42,764 bases of DNA from Caballeronia sp. (GCF_028292365.1 NZ_JAQGMM010000587.1:1-42764), one strand, 5' to 3'; shown: positions 15,244 to 24,142, numbered from the stretch's first letter. The notes: generated by a model not told the origin, from the sequence alone. A program made the numbers and translations.

Positions 15244-16853
15244 CAGTCCCTCTGTTGCAACTCGACGGGTTATCGATTGGTTTCGGCGACAAGACTGTCG
15301 TACGCGACCTGAGTCTTTCTATCGGGCGTGGCGAACGCGTGGCGTTGGTGGGCGAATCCGGATCGGGCAAGAGCGTCACGGCGCTTTCCATCCTCGGTCT
15401 TGCGGACAATGCTCGCCAGACGGGGCGCATTCTGCTGGATGGCGACAACCTCCTGCAAAAGACCGAGCAGCAGATGCGCGGCATTCGCGGCCGCGACATC
15501 GCCATGGTCTTCCAGGAACCGATGACCGCGCTCAACCCGTTGTTCACTATCGGTAAGCAGATTGCCGAAAGCCTGCGTCTGCACGAAGGGTTGCGGCCGA
15601 ACGCTGCACGCCAGCGCGGCATTGAATTGTTGCGGCGTACCGGTATCCCCGAACCGGAACGACGTGTTGACAGCTTCCCGCATCAGCTCTCCGGTGGTCA
15701 GCGGCAACGCGCGATGATCGCGATGGCGCTTGCTTGCCGGCCACGCCTGCTGCTCGCCGATGAGCCGACCACGGCCCTCGATGTGACAGTGCGCCAGCAG
15801 ATAGTGGAGTTGTTGATCGGCTTGCAGGAACAGGAGGCGGCCGAGCGTGGCATGGCGGTGCTATTGATCACGCACGACCTGAACCTGGTCAAGCGCTTCG
15901 CGCAGCGTGTGGCGGTGATGGAGAAGGGCGTGCTGGTGGAAACCAATTCGACCGCGGAACTGTTCGCGAATCCGCAGCATCCTTATACACGCCGTCTGCT
16001 CAACAGCGAGCCCGAACGCGCGATCGATCCGGTAGCCTCGAACGCGCGGCGGCTGCTCGAGGTGCAGGGGTTGTCGGTGGACTACCGGACGTCGGTGAAG
16101 GGCTGGCGGTCCGTGTTTTCGAAGTCTTCCTTCCGCGCTTTGCAGGACGTCGGCATCACGCTGAGACGCGGCGAAACGCTTGGCATAGTGGGTGAATCCG
16201 GGTCCGGAAAGTCAACGCTCGCTGCCGCCATCCTGGGCTTGCAACGGCCGGCGGAAGGACTGATTCATATCGACGGGCAGTCCTTGTCCACGCTCAGGAG
16301 CGCGAACTCACGGCGCAGCGTGTCGTCGCGGCTACAAGTCGTATTTCAGGATCCCTACGGATCGTTGTCGCCACGGATGACGATCGAGCAGATCGTGGGC
16401 GAGGGGATTGCATTGCATCGGCCGGAGGTAACGGCAGCGGCACGTCGTCAGCGTGTGGTGGCGCTGCTTGACGAAGTGGGCATGCCGGCCGATGTCCTGC
16501 CGCGTTATCCCCACGAATTTTCCGGCGGCCAACGGCAGCGCATTGCGATTGCCCGCGCGCTTGCGGTCGAGCCTGAACTACTTGTACTCGATGAACCCAC
16601 GAGCGCGCTCGATGTGTCGATACAGCAGCAGGTGCTCAACTTGCTCACACGGCTGCAGAAAAAATACACGCTGACCTATCTGTTCATCACGCATGACCTG
16701 GCCGTAATGCGCGCGATGGCGCATAGGGTGGCTGTCATGAAGGCGGGGCGGATCGTGGAGATGGGCGACACAATGGACGTTTTGCAAGCGCCCGGGCACC
16801 CTTATACACAGGCGCTACTCGCGGCATCGATCGTAGCGAGCGCGGCGGCGTGA
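15240..16853 (+). CDS. yejF: YejF double-domain ABC transporter ATPase
   Basis: Energising subunit of the Yej transporter, 537 aa, with two fused nucleotide-binding domains. Domain 1: Walker A GESGSGKS (38-45), signature LSGGQ (150-154), Walker B LLLADEP (170-176). Domain 2: Walker A (318-325), signature FSGGQ (427-431), Walker B LLVLDEP (447-453). All catalytic motifs are intact. The GTG start at 15240 overlaps the yejE stop (GTGA), implying translational coupling. The frame extends upstream to 15111, but that part lies within yejE. Length matches E. coli YejF (529 aa). Confidence 0.96.
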   Translation: MTVPLLQLDGLSIGFGDKTVVRDLSLSIGRGERVALVGESGSGKSVTALSILGLADNARQTGRILLDGDNLLQKTEQQMRGIRGRDIAMVFQEPMTALNPLFTIGKQIAESLRLHEGLRPNAARQRGIELLRRTGIPEPERRVDSFPHQLSGGQRQRAMIAMALACRPRLLLADEPTTALDVTVRQQIVELLIGLQEQEAAERGMAVLLITHDLNLVKRFAQRVAVMEKGVLVETNSTAELFANPQHPYTRRLLNSEPERAIDPVASNARRLLEVQGLSVDYRTSVKGWRSVFSKSSFRALQDVGITLRRGETLGIVGESGSGKSTLAAAILGLQRPAEGLIHIDGQSLSTLRSANSRRSVSSRLQVVFQDPYGSLSPRMTIEQIVGEGIALHRPEVTAAARRQRVVALLDEVGMPADVLPRYPHEFSGGQRQRIAIARALAVEPELLVLDEPTSALDVSIQQQVLNLLTRLQKKYTLTYLFITHDLAVMRAMAHRVAVMKAGRIVEMGDTMDVLQAPGHPYTQALLAASIVASAAA

Positions 16854-16879
16854 ACTCGCGAGGCAGCCGCTTTGCAAAC

Positions 16880-17980
16880 TCAGGACACGGGCTCGTCGCT
16901 CTTTTCGCCCAGGCGACGTTCCGTGCGCAGTGCGCTGAATGGACCGGCCTCCGGCGAGTCCGACCCGGAATTCTCCGCGGCAGTCGATCCGTTAGCTGAT
17001 CCGTCAGCCGACCCCGCCGGCTTTCCCGGCGCGAGCATCTTGCGCAGTTGCGGCGCGATTGGGGTCGCGTCGAAACACAACTTGATGCCGAAGCGCGCGC
17101 GGTTGAGAAGGTGTGCCGTCGACACCGTCCGCCAGAAGCGATTCGGGTTGAAGCCGGGATAACGCGCCTCGCGTTCAATCAACGCCTTGCCATCGGGCAA
17201 GTGGACGAAGCAGCAGTGCTGGAACCATCGAAGGTCGCGATGCGTGTTGCCGGTCCAGTGCCGGCCGATCGCCTGGTACGCTCCCAGTTCCACGATCTGT
17301 TGTCCTTCGTCGGCGAGCGTATTGAGTGCCGCGGAGACAAACGACTCGTCGCCGTGATGCTGCAAGCGCGAGATCTCTCCGACGTACCGTTCAAAGTGCG
17401 CACGTGCGCGAGGCACCAATACCCTGAGGAACGCGCTTGTGCTGATGAGGAATTCGCCGCCATACCAACGCGGATTAAGCAGATGCCGTCCGGCTACTAT
17501 CTCAAGGTCCTTGATGACGTTGGCGCTTCCATAAGCAGGGAACACTTGATCCGATATGTCGAACGCACCGACTCCTGCGTCGGCACAGAGTTGAAGCAAC
17601 TCATTGTCCAGGGGACGGATGGCGACAATGTCCGTATCGAGCAGCAACAGCAAGGTATCGGGCGCGAGCAGCCCTGTCACTTGTTCAAGCAGGTCGAGCT
17701 TGAAATGCGCCGCGTAGAAATCCGTGCTTCTTGGAACGTTGACGCTCGTGATCAGTTCGTGCACGAGCGGACGCCGCTCTTCCGGCACAACGGAAAAGCA
17801 TGCGTTGACCGCGTCCGGTGCGTTCGTGAAGACGTTAAGCCGGGGCATGCCTGCATGCAGCAAGGTCTTGTTCAAGCAGAGCGCTTGGCGGGCGTACGAT
17901 AGCGGATCCTTACTCGTGCTATTCGGACTGGCGGTGGCGTCGACATCGACGAAGACCAGAGTACAAGGAAAAATTTCCAT
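16880..17980 (-). CDS. Putative GT-A-type glycosyltransferase, orphan
   Basis: The product is 366 aa from the ATG whose complement is at 17978-17980. A DTD motif in LLLLDTDIVAIRPLD (residues 111-125) and the surrounding hydrophobic strand resemble the nucleotide-sugar-binding DxD centre of GT8-like glycosyltransferases, and WYGGEFLIS further on fits the acceptor region. The frame stays open to 18196, which would add 72 residues with a hydrophobic segment; no strong ribosome site decides the start. The C-terminal 50 residues are low-complexity (Gly/Ser/Ala). There are no sugar or capsule genes next to it. It converges with yejF, with 26 bp between them. Confidence 0.7.
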   Translation of the reverse strand: MEIFPCTLVFVDVDATASPNSTSKDPLSYARQALCLNKTLLHAGMPRLNVFTNAPDAVNACFSVVPEERRPLVHELITSVNVPRSTDFYAAHFKLDLLEQVTGLLAPDTLLLLLDTDIVAIRPLDNELLQLCADAGVGAFDISDQVFPAYGSANVIKDLEIVAGRHLLNPRWYGGEFLISTSAFLRVLVPRARAHFERYVGEISRLQHHGDESFVSAALNTLADEGQQIVELGAYQAIGRHWTGNTHRDLRWFQHCCFVHLPDGKALIEREARYPGFNPNRFWRTVSTAHLLNRARFGIKLCFDATPIAPQLRKMLAPGKPAGSADGSANGSTAAENSGSDSPEAGPFSALRTERRLGEKSDEPVS

Positions 17981-18790
17981 TGTTGAGTTGTCCAGTTCCT
18001 TGATCGAGAATTTGTTGCTGATTTGAATCGGGCCATTTGAATAAGCCGCCTTATAAGCATCGTGGAAGATACAAATACTATGTGTCCGCCAAAATGCCGG
18101 ACAGGTGAGACATATAAGAGGAATTAGCACGGTTCCGATTACCGGCAATGGCACGCAGCGATAACACCCGCGCATACGCGCAATGGAAGCGAGCAAGGTC
18201 CAGCGGTGCGAAGAGATCTAATGCGGTTTGAAAAGCCATTATCAAGCGGCAAGAGCTACCGTGGTTTCTGAATAACAGTAAGCCTGACCGGCGTGTTTGC
18301 GGTGCCGTAATGTACTTCCGGTTGAAAGATGGCTGTTGCGGTTTCAGATAATGGAATGCTTCTTCGCAGGGCGATGGTGAATTTCGCCATGGCTTTAAAA
18401 AGGGCAATAACGCACAACAGAAATGACGCAGAGATCAGTTTCAGTGCATTGTCTTCCCATCGATTTCTGAGCCGTCGAAGCCGGGATGGATTCGCCATGA
18501 ACAAAAACTAGTAGAGCGAAATCACTTTCGACTTTAGCCGGCTTTGACACTCCGCTATAACCAGGAACGATGCCGCATGCTGCCAGGAGGATCAGGCAAT
18601 CGAGAGCAATGAACGAAGCGCGCCAACCTCAGCGGGTTGTGCTGAGTTCGCGTTTGGCGAGTAAGCTTTAGCGCGGATTTACACGCGGGCAGGGTTCGGC
18701 GATGCATCCTCAGGCTTCGGCCCGACATGACCTTCCTCATTCAGATGCACTAATACAACTGACTTTCCGATTGATAAACAGGAGCTTTCC
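17981..18790. other. Long, lower-GC intergenic region
   Basis: No gene can be supported with confidence. On the minus strand, 18256-18498 could encode an 80-aa protein with one hydrophobic segment, but it lacks a ribosome site and any family I recognise. The region is poorer in GC than its flanks, like the 5' half of the neighbouring glycosyltransferase gene, which hints at local acquisition. The ribosome site AGGAG for the dehydrogenase gene lies at 18780-18784. Confidence 0.4.
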
Positions 18791-19645
18791 ATGATGAATC
18801 GAGACAATCCCGTGTGGCTCATCACCGGCTGCTCGACCGGCTTCGGCCGTGAGCTGGCCAAACTTGTGCTCGAGCGCGGATGGCGCGCCGTGGTGACGGC
18901 ACGGGATCCGTCCAAGCTCAAAGACCTTGCCGAAGGCTATGGGGACCGCGCGCTGGTGCTGCAACTCGATGTGACCGACCGCAAGCAGATTGCCGATGTC
19001 GTCGCGAAATCGCAGAAGCATTTCGGCCGTATCGATGCGCTCGTGAACAACGCGGGTTACGGTTATCTGGCGGCGATCGAAGAAGGCGAAGACGACGCCG
19101 TACGCGCCATGTTCGAGACGAATGTGTTTGGTTTGGTCGACATGACAAAGGCCGTGCTGCCCATCATGCGTGCGCAAAAAAGCGGCCTCATTGTTAACAT
19201 TTCGTCGATAGGCGGGATCACGAGTTTCGCGGCCACGGGGTATTACCACGGCACCAAATACGCGGTGGAAGGCATCTCGGAGTCGCTGGCGATCGAAGTG
19301 AAGCCGCTGGGCATTGACGTGCTCGTGGTTGAGCCCGGACCGTTCCGCACCAACTGGGCGGGGCCGTCGATCAAGCAGTCGGCTACGCGCATCGATGACT
19401 ATGCGACGACCGCTGGCGAGCGCCGCAAGCAGACCGAGGCGCGCAGCGGCAACCAGGCGGGCGATCCGGTGCGCGCGGCGCAGGCGATCATTGACGCGGC
19501 ACTCTCCGATACCCCGCCGTTGCGCCTGTTGCTTGGCAAAGCCGCGCTTGAACTGGCGCGCAAGAAGGTCACTTCGCTGACTCACGACTTCGACGCTTGG
19601 GAAAAGACGACTATTGGCGCCGACTTTCCTGAAGGATCGAGCTAA
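18791..19645 (+). CDS. Short-chain dehydrogenase/reductase
   Basis: NAD(P)-dependent oxidoreductase of the classical SDR family, 284 aa, with AGGAG 6 nt before the ATG. Rossmann glycine motif TGCSTGFG (12-19), NNAG (86-89), catalytic Ser in the NISS segment (136-139) and Tyr152-x3-Lys156 are all present. The TGCSTGFGRELA signature is common in SDRs annotated as oxidoreductases of unknown substrate. It stands alone, with no operon partner on either side. Confidence 0.9.
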   Translation: MMNRDNPVWLITGCSTGFGRELAKLVLERGWRAVVTARDPSKLKDLAEGYGDRALVLQLDVTDRKQIADVVAKSQKHFGRIDALVNNAGYGYLAAIEEGEDDAVRAMFETNVFGLVDMTKAVLPIMRAQKSGLIVNISSIGGITSFAATGYYHGTKYAVEGISESLAIEVKPLGIDVLVVEPGPFRTNWAGPSIKQSATRIDDYATTAGERRKQTEARSGNQAGDPVRAAQAIIDAALSDTPPLRLLLGKAALELARKKVTSLTHDFDAWEKTTIGADFPEGSS

Positions 19646-19784
19646 GCCGTCACATCGCACGAGAGTCTTTCTGAATCCTTGCCGCACGTTATAACCGCGG
19701 CGCACGCTTCTTTCGTCTACCTGACTGAGAGGTGTGCGCCTTGACAGTCGGACACCTCCAATCAATCAAGCGCGCCTGCGCGTC

Positions 19785-19946
19785 TCACGCGTATGGCTTG
19801 GCTTCCATCACAAGATAAGCGTGCCTGCTCCCGGGCTGCATGAGCCTGTACTTCACCACGATTGCAGGAAACCCCGCTTCCGCGAACATTTTGCATAAGG
19901 CAAACTTATGGACATCGACGGAAAATGCTGCAGCTTCGCACGGTCC
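19785..19946 (-). pseudogene. C-terminal remnant of a gene, possibly methyltransferase
   Basis: A 53-codon frame bounded upstream by an in-frame TAA and without a good start reads like the tail of a real protein: DVHKFALCKMFAEAGF, then VVKYRLMQPGSRHAYLVMEA. The AGF...V-K.RLM-PG-R-AYLV-EA pattern resembles the last strands of class I SAM-dependent methyltransferases. I see no continuation in other frames upstream. It is probably the leftover end of a deleted gene; the identity is inferred by eye only. The rest of the 362-bp gap (19646-20007) holds nothing else recognisable apart from the inverted repeat listed next. Confidence 0.45.
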
Positions 19947-19980
19947 TTAGCAGCACGGGCATCCTTTAGTCCTTGCTAAG
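19946..19980. promoter_or_regulatory. Inverted repeat upstream of a LysR gene
   Basis: CTTAGCA (19946-19952) and TGCTAAG (19974-19980) are perfect 7-bp arms 21 bp apart, ending 27 bp before the LysR start at 20008. Position and spacing would suit an autoregulatory site. A second LysR half-site pair was not identified. Confidence 0.3.
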
Positions 19981-20007
19981 CCGGCGCCGCGCCAAACCGG
20001 AGCGCCC

Positions 20008-20973
20008 ATGAGACGACCGCGTCACCCCATCGACCTGCGCTCACTGCAGGCGTTCGTTGCCGTCTGCGATACAGGCTCCATGACTGCCGCTGCAAAGCAG
20101 CTCGGCGTGAGCCAGAGCGCGATCAGCCAGGCGGTATCCGCCCTCGAACGCGAGCAGGGTACAAGCCTGTTCGACCGGGACAGCCGCCCGCCGCGTGCCA
20201 ATAGCGCAGGGCGAGCCTTGCTTGAACTCGCCACGCCCTTGCTCGATCACGCGCAACGTGTAAGTGCTCGCATAGACGAGGTATCCGACGCAGGCAACGC
20301 GTCGGTGCGCCTCGGATGTGTGGACTCGTTCGCAGCCACTGTTGGCCCGGAACTGATTCGTGCACTCTCGGGTTCGTCCCGGCAGATTGCGTTGTGGTCG
20401 GGCCTGACGCCGGGGCTGACCAAGCAGTTGCACGATCGCGAGATCGATCTGGCCGTATGCACCCAGACTGTCATTTCGGACCCGCGTATCGTGGAGATCC
20501 CATTGTTCTCCGAGGCGTTCGTGGCGGTTGCGTCGCGGCGCTTCCTCGCGTCGCGGCCCGCGGTGGACTGGCGTATGCTCGCTGGCAATCTTCCTTTGAT
20601 CCGTTATACGGGGCGCTCGGTGATCGGCCAGCAGGTCGAGCGTTTTGCGCGGCACCTCGGTATCGACAGCCCGCGCCGTTATGAATTCGACGCCACCGAT
20701 CCGCTGCTCAGCCTCGTTGCCGCGGGTCTTGGTTTCGCCATTTCCACGCCGCTCTGCTTGTGGCAGGCGCGTCACTACCTGGGCGAAATCGATGTGTTGC
20801 CGCTGCCGCCGGGCGGCCTTGCACGTCGCGATTTTTTCCTGCTGCATCGTGAGAGCGAATGGGATGGTTTTGCGGCCGAACTGATCAGTTTGACGCGCGG
20901 TGTGCTCGACCAGCGCATTCGCCCGGCGCTGCAGCAAGCGCTACCCAACCTGCCGGACGACGCGCTCCAATAA
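20008..20973 (+). CDS. LysR-family transcriptional regulator
   Basis: The protein is 321 aa with an N-terminal winged helix-turn-helix (about 10-68, containing MTAAAKQLGVSQSAISQAVSALE) and a periplasmic-binding-protein-like effector domain (about 90-300). GGAG precedes the ATG. It lies 87 bp upstream of the N-formylglutamate deformylase gene in the same orientation and may be co-transcribed with it and the aldo/keto reductase, rather than in the usual divergent arrangement. The effector is unknown; a formylated amino acid is a possible guess from context only. Confidence 0.92.
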   Translation: MRRPRHPIDLRSLQAFVAVCDTGSMTAAAKQLGVSQSAISQAVSALEREQGTSLFDRDSRPPRANSAGRALLELATPLLDHAQRVSARIDEVSDAGNASVRLGCVDSFAATVGPELIRALSGSSRQIALWSGLTPGLTKQLHDREIDLAVCTQTVISDPRIVEIPLFSEAFVAVASRRFLASRPAVDWRMLAGNLPLIRYTGRSVIGQQVERFARHLGIDSPRRYEFDATDPLLSLVAAGLGFAISTPLCLWQARHYLGEIDVLPLPPGGLARRDFFLLHRESEWDGFAAELISLTRGVLDQRIRPALQQALPNLPDDALQ

Positions 20974-21060
20974 CGCTTATCAACTTGCCTGTTGTTCTCT
21001 GTTCCAAATTTCTTTCATACGCGCACCTTTTTCATACGATTACTTCGCCCGGAATCCATC

Positions 21061-21855
21061 ATGACCGATCTCTACACCCTGCATCGTGGCGACGCGCCAC
21101 TGCTTATTTCGATCCCGCATTTGGGCACTGAAATTCCCGAAAGCTTGCGGCCGTTATACACGGACATTGCGCTGACCGTTGCGGACACCGACTGGCATCT
21201 CGACCGCCTCTATGACTTCGCCCGCGAGATGGGCGCGACCATTCTGGGTGCACGCATCTCGCGTTATGTGATCGACCTGAACCGCCCATCGAACGATGAA
21301 AGCCTCTATCCGGGCCAGACGACAACGGGCCTTTGCCCGGGCGAAACCTTCCGTGGCATGCCGCTGTATCGCGATGGCGCGGGCCCCGACGCTGCCGAGA
21401 AAGCGCGGCGCGTAGTCACTTACTGGCAGCCGTATCACGACGTGCTTGAGGTGGAACTCGCGCGCTTGCGGGCGGCCCACCCGAACGTGCTGCTGTGGGA
21501 AGCGCATTCCATTGCAAGCGTGTTGCCGCGTTTGTTCGAGGGCAAGCTTCCTGATCTGAACATTGGTACGCAGGATGGGCACACGGCGGCGCCGGGCGCC
21601 TTGCAAGCGGTCACCGATGCCGCTGCGCGGAGCGCTTATACGTGGATCGCCAATGGCCGTTTCAAAGGCGGCTACAACACGCGTCACTATGGAGCGCCTG
21701 GGACCGGCGTTCACGCGATACAACTGGAAATGTGCCAGTCGACCTACATGGATGAGACGGAACCGTTCGACTATGCGCCCGAAGCCGCGAGTCAGGTTCA
21801 AGTGGTGGTGAAGGACATGGTGGGCGCCGCGCTGGATGTCATCCAAAGGCTGTAA
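21061..21855 (+). CDS. hutG: N-formylglutamate deformylase (amidohydrolase)
   Basis: Hydrolyses N-formyl-L-glutamate to glutamate and formate, the last step of one histidine-degradation branch. The protein is 264 aa from ATG 21061 with GGAA upstream; the open frame to 20992 is not needed. Characteristic features are ISIPHLGTEIPE near the N-terminus, DTDWHLDRLYDFA (about 42-54), VIDLNRPSNDESLYPGQ and the WEAHSI segment with metal-binding His. No other hut genes lie nearby, so it may act on a different N-formyl compound. Confidence 0.88.
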   Translation: MTDLYTLHRGDAPLLISIPHLGTEIPESLRPLYTDIALTVADTDWHLDRLYDFAREMGATILGARISRYVIDLNRPSNDESLYPGQTTTGLCPGETFRGMPLYRDGAGPDAAEKARRVVTYWQPYHDVLEVELARLRAAHPNVLLWEAHSIASVLPRLFEGKLPDLNIGTQDGHTAAPGALQAVTDAAARSAYTWIANGRFKGGYNTRHYGAPGTGVHAIQLEMCQSTYMDETEPFDYAPEAASQVQVVVKDMVGAALDVIQRL

Positions 21856-22023
21856 TCCAAAGGTTGTAATCGCTCTCGCTTGAGTGCAGGACCGGCTGCT
21901 GCTGCCTTGCGTCCAAGCGCGATTTTCAACGATCTCTTAACATGGCCGATGCATCAGCGAAGCCGCCTGCCCGCGTCGCCGGCGCGGCAGCGGCTCATTG
22001 GCTTTCAATGGAAAGGAGTGGAC

Positions 22024-23049
22024 ATGGAATATCGCTTACTGGGTGAAACGGGCTTCAAGGTGCCCGTGCTGAGCCTGGGCACCGCCACGTTTGGCGGCAG
22101 CAATGATTTTTTCAAGGCGTGGGGCAGCACTGACGCCGACGGCGCGCGCAGTCTGGTCGACATTGCGCTGGAGGCGGGCGTCTCCATGTTCGACAGTGCC
22201 GACGTTTATTCCGACGGCATGGCGGAGGAGATCCTCGGCAAGGCAATTGCCGGACGTCGCTCGAAGGTGATCGTATCGACGAAAGGAACGTTTCAGTTCG
22301 GCTCGGACGTGAACAGCGTTGGCTCGACACGGCATCACTTGACCGAAGCCATCAATGGCAGCCTGAAGCGCCTGAACACCGACTACATCGACATCTATCA
22401 ACTGCATGGTTTCGACGCACTGACACGCGTGGAAGAAACCTTGCGCACGCTCGACGACTTCGTGCGCGCGGGCAAGATCCGCGTGATCGGCTGCTCGAAT
22501 TTCTCCGGCTGGCACTTGATGAAATCGCTGGCGGTTTCCGACCGTGAAGGCCTCGCGCGGCATTCAGTGCATCAGGCGTATTACTCGCTGACCGGCCGCG
22601 ATTTCGAGCATGAACTCATGCCGCTGGGACTGGACCAGAAGGTCTCGACCATTGTGTGGAGTCCGTTGGGGTGGGGGCGTCTGACAGGCAAGATTCGTCG
22701 CGGCAGCCCGTTGCCGGAGAACAGCCGTTTGCACAAGACGGCCGACATGGGACCGCCGGTTGCCGATGACTATGTCTACGGCATTGTGGATGCGCTGGAT
22801 GCCGTCGCCAAGGAAACGGGCAAGAGCGTGCCGCAGATTGCGTTGAACTGGCTGCTGCAGCGGCCGACTGTCGCGAACGTGATTGTGGGCGCTCGCGACG
22901 AGAAGCAATTCCGCGAAAACCTGGGCAGCGTAGGATGGTCGCTGAGTGCTGAGCAGATTGCGGCTCTGGATAAAGCGAGCATGTTGCCGTTGCCGTATCC
23001 GTACTGGCATCAACGCGGTTTCGCGGATCGCATTCCGTCGCCGGTGTAG
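22024..23049 (+). CDS. Aldo/keto reductase
   Basis: NADPH-dependent reductase of the AKR superfamily, 341 aa from ATG 22024, with AAAGGAG 6 nt upstream. The catalytic tetrad is complete: D57, Y62, K87 and H128. The MEYRLLGETGFKVPVLSLG start and the GCSNFSGWHL segment (about 160) are typical of the AKR11-13-like group, often acting on sugars or aromatic aldehydes. Substrate unknown. It follows the deformylase gene by 168 bp. Confidence 0.92.
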   Translation: MEYRLLGETGFKVPVLSLGTATFGGSNDFFKAWGSTDADGARSLVDIALEAGVSMFDSADVYSDGMAEEILGKAIAGRRSKVIVSTKGTFQFGSDVNSVGSTRHHLTEAINGSLKRLNTDYIDIYQLHGFDALTRVEETLRTLDDFVRAGKIRVIGCSNFSGWHLMKSLAVSDREGLARHSVHQAYYSLTGRDFEHELMPLGLDQKVSTIVWSPLGWGRLTGKIRRGSPLPENSRLHKTADMGPPVADDYVYGIVDALDAVAKETGKSVPQIALNWLLQRPTVANVIVGARDEKQFRENLGSVGWSLSAEQIAALDKASMLPLPYPYWHQRGFADRIPSPV

Positions 23050-23136
23050 AGAAGGGGGCGGGTGGGCATACACAGCGCTTTCATGTGAGGGTTGCGAGCG
23101 CCGCGCGCCACCCGCCGTCACTTCGTGGGTTAAGGG

Positions 23137-23460
23137 TTAGCGCAGCGACGCGATCGCTCCGTTTTCTGCACCGTTACGCATGATTCGCGTGAGTCGATCG
23201 CCGAGTTTTTCACGCGCCTGTTCGGTATCGTAATGCGTCTGGAGGTTCATCCAGCTTTGTGGATCGACGCCAAAAAAATGCACCGGGACGAACAGCTGTA
23301 TCAGCCGTGATGGCGCGTTTCCCTTGCACGATTTCATTGATACGACGTGCCGGTACTTCTATGGCTTTCGCGAGCGCGTACTGAGTAATGCCCATTGGGG
23401 CGAGCCATTCTTCCGCGAGGATCTCGCCGGGTGTGTCGAGTGGAATTTCGCGAGTCGTAA
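23137..23460 (-). pseudogene. higA: HigA-family antitoxin, frameshifted
   Basis: The first frame reads [56 protein letters not shown], a classic HigA XRE domain. The conserved tail ([22 protein letters not shown]...) continues in another frame. The break sits at seven A's on the + strand (23272-23278): removing one base restores [12 protein letters not shown] sequence through to the stop at 23137-23139. No ATG is found at the expected start, although an in-frame ATG lies further in at 23393-23395. It may be a true pseudogene, a sequencing slip, or a slippage-switched gene. Confidence 0.8.
23272..23278 (+). repeat. Seven-A homopolymer at the higA frameshift
   Basis: The tract AAAAAAA lies exactly where the two halves of the antitoxin reading frame change phase. 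A six-base tract would restore one continuous frame. It is listed separately because it decides whether higA is functional. Confidence 0.85.
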
Positions 23461-23466
23461 GGAATC

Positions 23467-23541
23467 CTAGTGGTAGTCGCAGATTTCAACTTGCGTGGCG
23501 CCGCCCGATTCGAAACAAAAGCAACGACGCGACTCAGATCC
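23467..23541 (-). pseudogene. higB: HigB-family toxin remnant (C-terminal end only)
   Basis: Immediately upstream of higA on the same strand, the last codons of a RelE/HigB-type toxin survive: [20 protein letters not shown] then TAG, matching the usual C-terminal W-R-[IL]-CF-F...VEI-DYH pattern. The rest of the toxin is absent, as the MarR gene ends at 23555. Order toxin-antitoxin on the same strand is that of higBA modules. The toxin cannot be made here. Confidence 0.65.
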
Positions 23542-23554
23542 TCTTAACGCACCG

Positions 23555-24142
23555 TCACCGGTCCTCTACCGTATCCCCACGCTCTGCAATGATCCGTCCC
23601 AACTCCCGCGTTGAAGGCACGCGACGCATTGGATTCGTGGACCCCAGTTCATCGTCGGCCAGGTTTTCAATCAGCGCCAGCAACACCTTCCGCGCGGTCT
23701 TGATGTCGTGCTCGCTCAGGCCCACCACGCTGACGTCATTGACTTCCTCGGCGAGCGGAACGAGCTTCTCTTTCAGCGCCCGGCCCTCGGTCGTCAGGAA
23801 GACGTGCACGTTCTTCTTGTTGTCCGGCATCTGCTGACGCTCGACGTAACCCAGCGCCTCCATCGCCTTGACGGCTGCAAAGGTGGTTGGCTCCATCACC
23901 CCCGCCTGCGTGCTCAGCTCGCGCTGCGTCAAGCCATCTGTCTCCCACAAGATTCGCAGGAACGTCCAGTGCCCGTACGACACGGTATGCTCGGCAAGCC
24001 GCATTTGCATCGCGCGCACCATCGAACGCGCAGCGTCCTTGACGAGGTGGGCCAGCCGGTCGTTGGGTACGGCGTCGTGCCAGTGACGCAGGATTGCAGC
24101 GGTTTCGCGGGGCGCGCTGTCCGCGGGTTTCTTTCTTGTCAT
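23555..24142 (-). CDS. MarR-family transcriptional regulator
   Basis: The protein is 195 aa from the ATG with complement at 24140-24142; GGGAAA lies upstream. The open frame continues to 24307, but that part looks non-coding. A winged helix-turn-helix in the middle (about 75-140) contains LTQRELSTQAGVMEPTTFAAVKAMEALGYVERQ and the wing DNKKNVHVFLTTEGRALKEKL. MarR proteins usually repress efflux or catabolic genes and respond to phenolic ligands. Its target is not evident, since the neighbours are a decayed toxin module and a diguanylate cyclase gene read divergently. Confidence 0.9.
   Translation of the reverse strand: MTRKKPADSAPRETAAILRHWHDAVPNDRLAHLVKDAARSMVRAMQMRLAEHTVSYGHWTFLRILWETDGLTQRELSTQAGVMEPTTFAAVKAMEALGYVERQQMPDNKKNVHVFLTTEGRALKEKLVPLAEEVNDVSVVGLSEHDIKTARKVLLALIENLADDELGSTNPMRRVPSTRELGRIIAERGDTVEDR

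Noticed and set aside
18256..18504. Small membrane-like protein on the minus strand
   Set aside because: One hydrophobic stretch, but no ribosome site and no recognised family; mentioned only in the intergenic entry.
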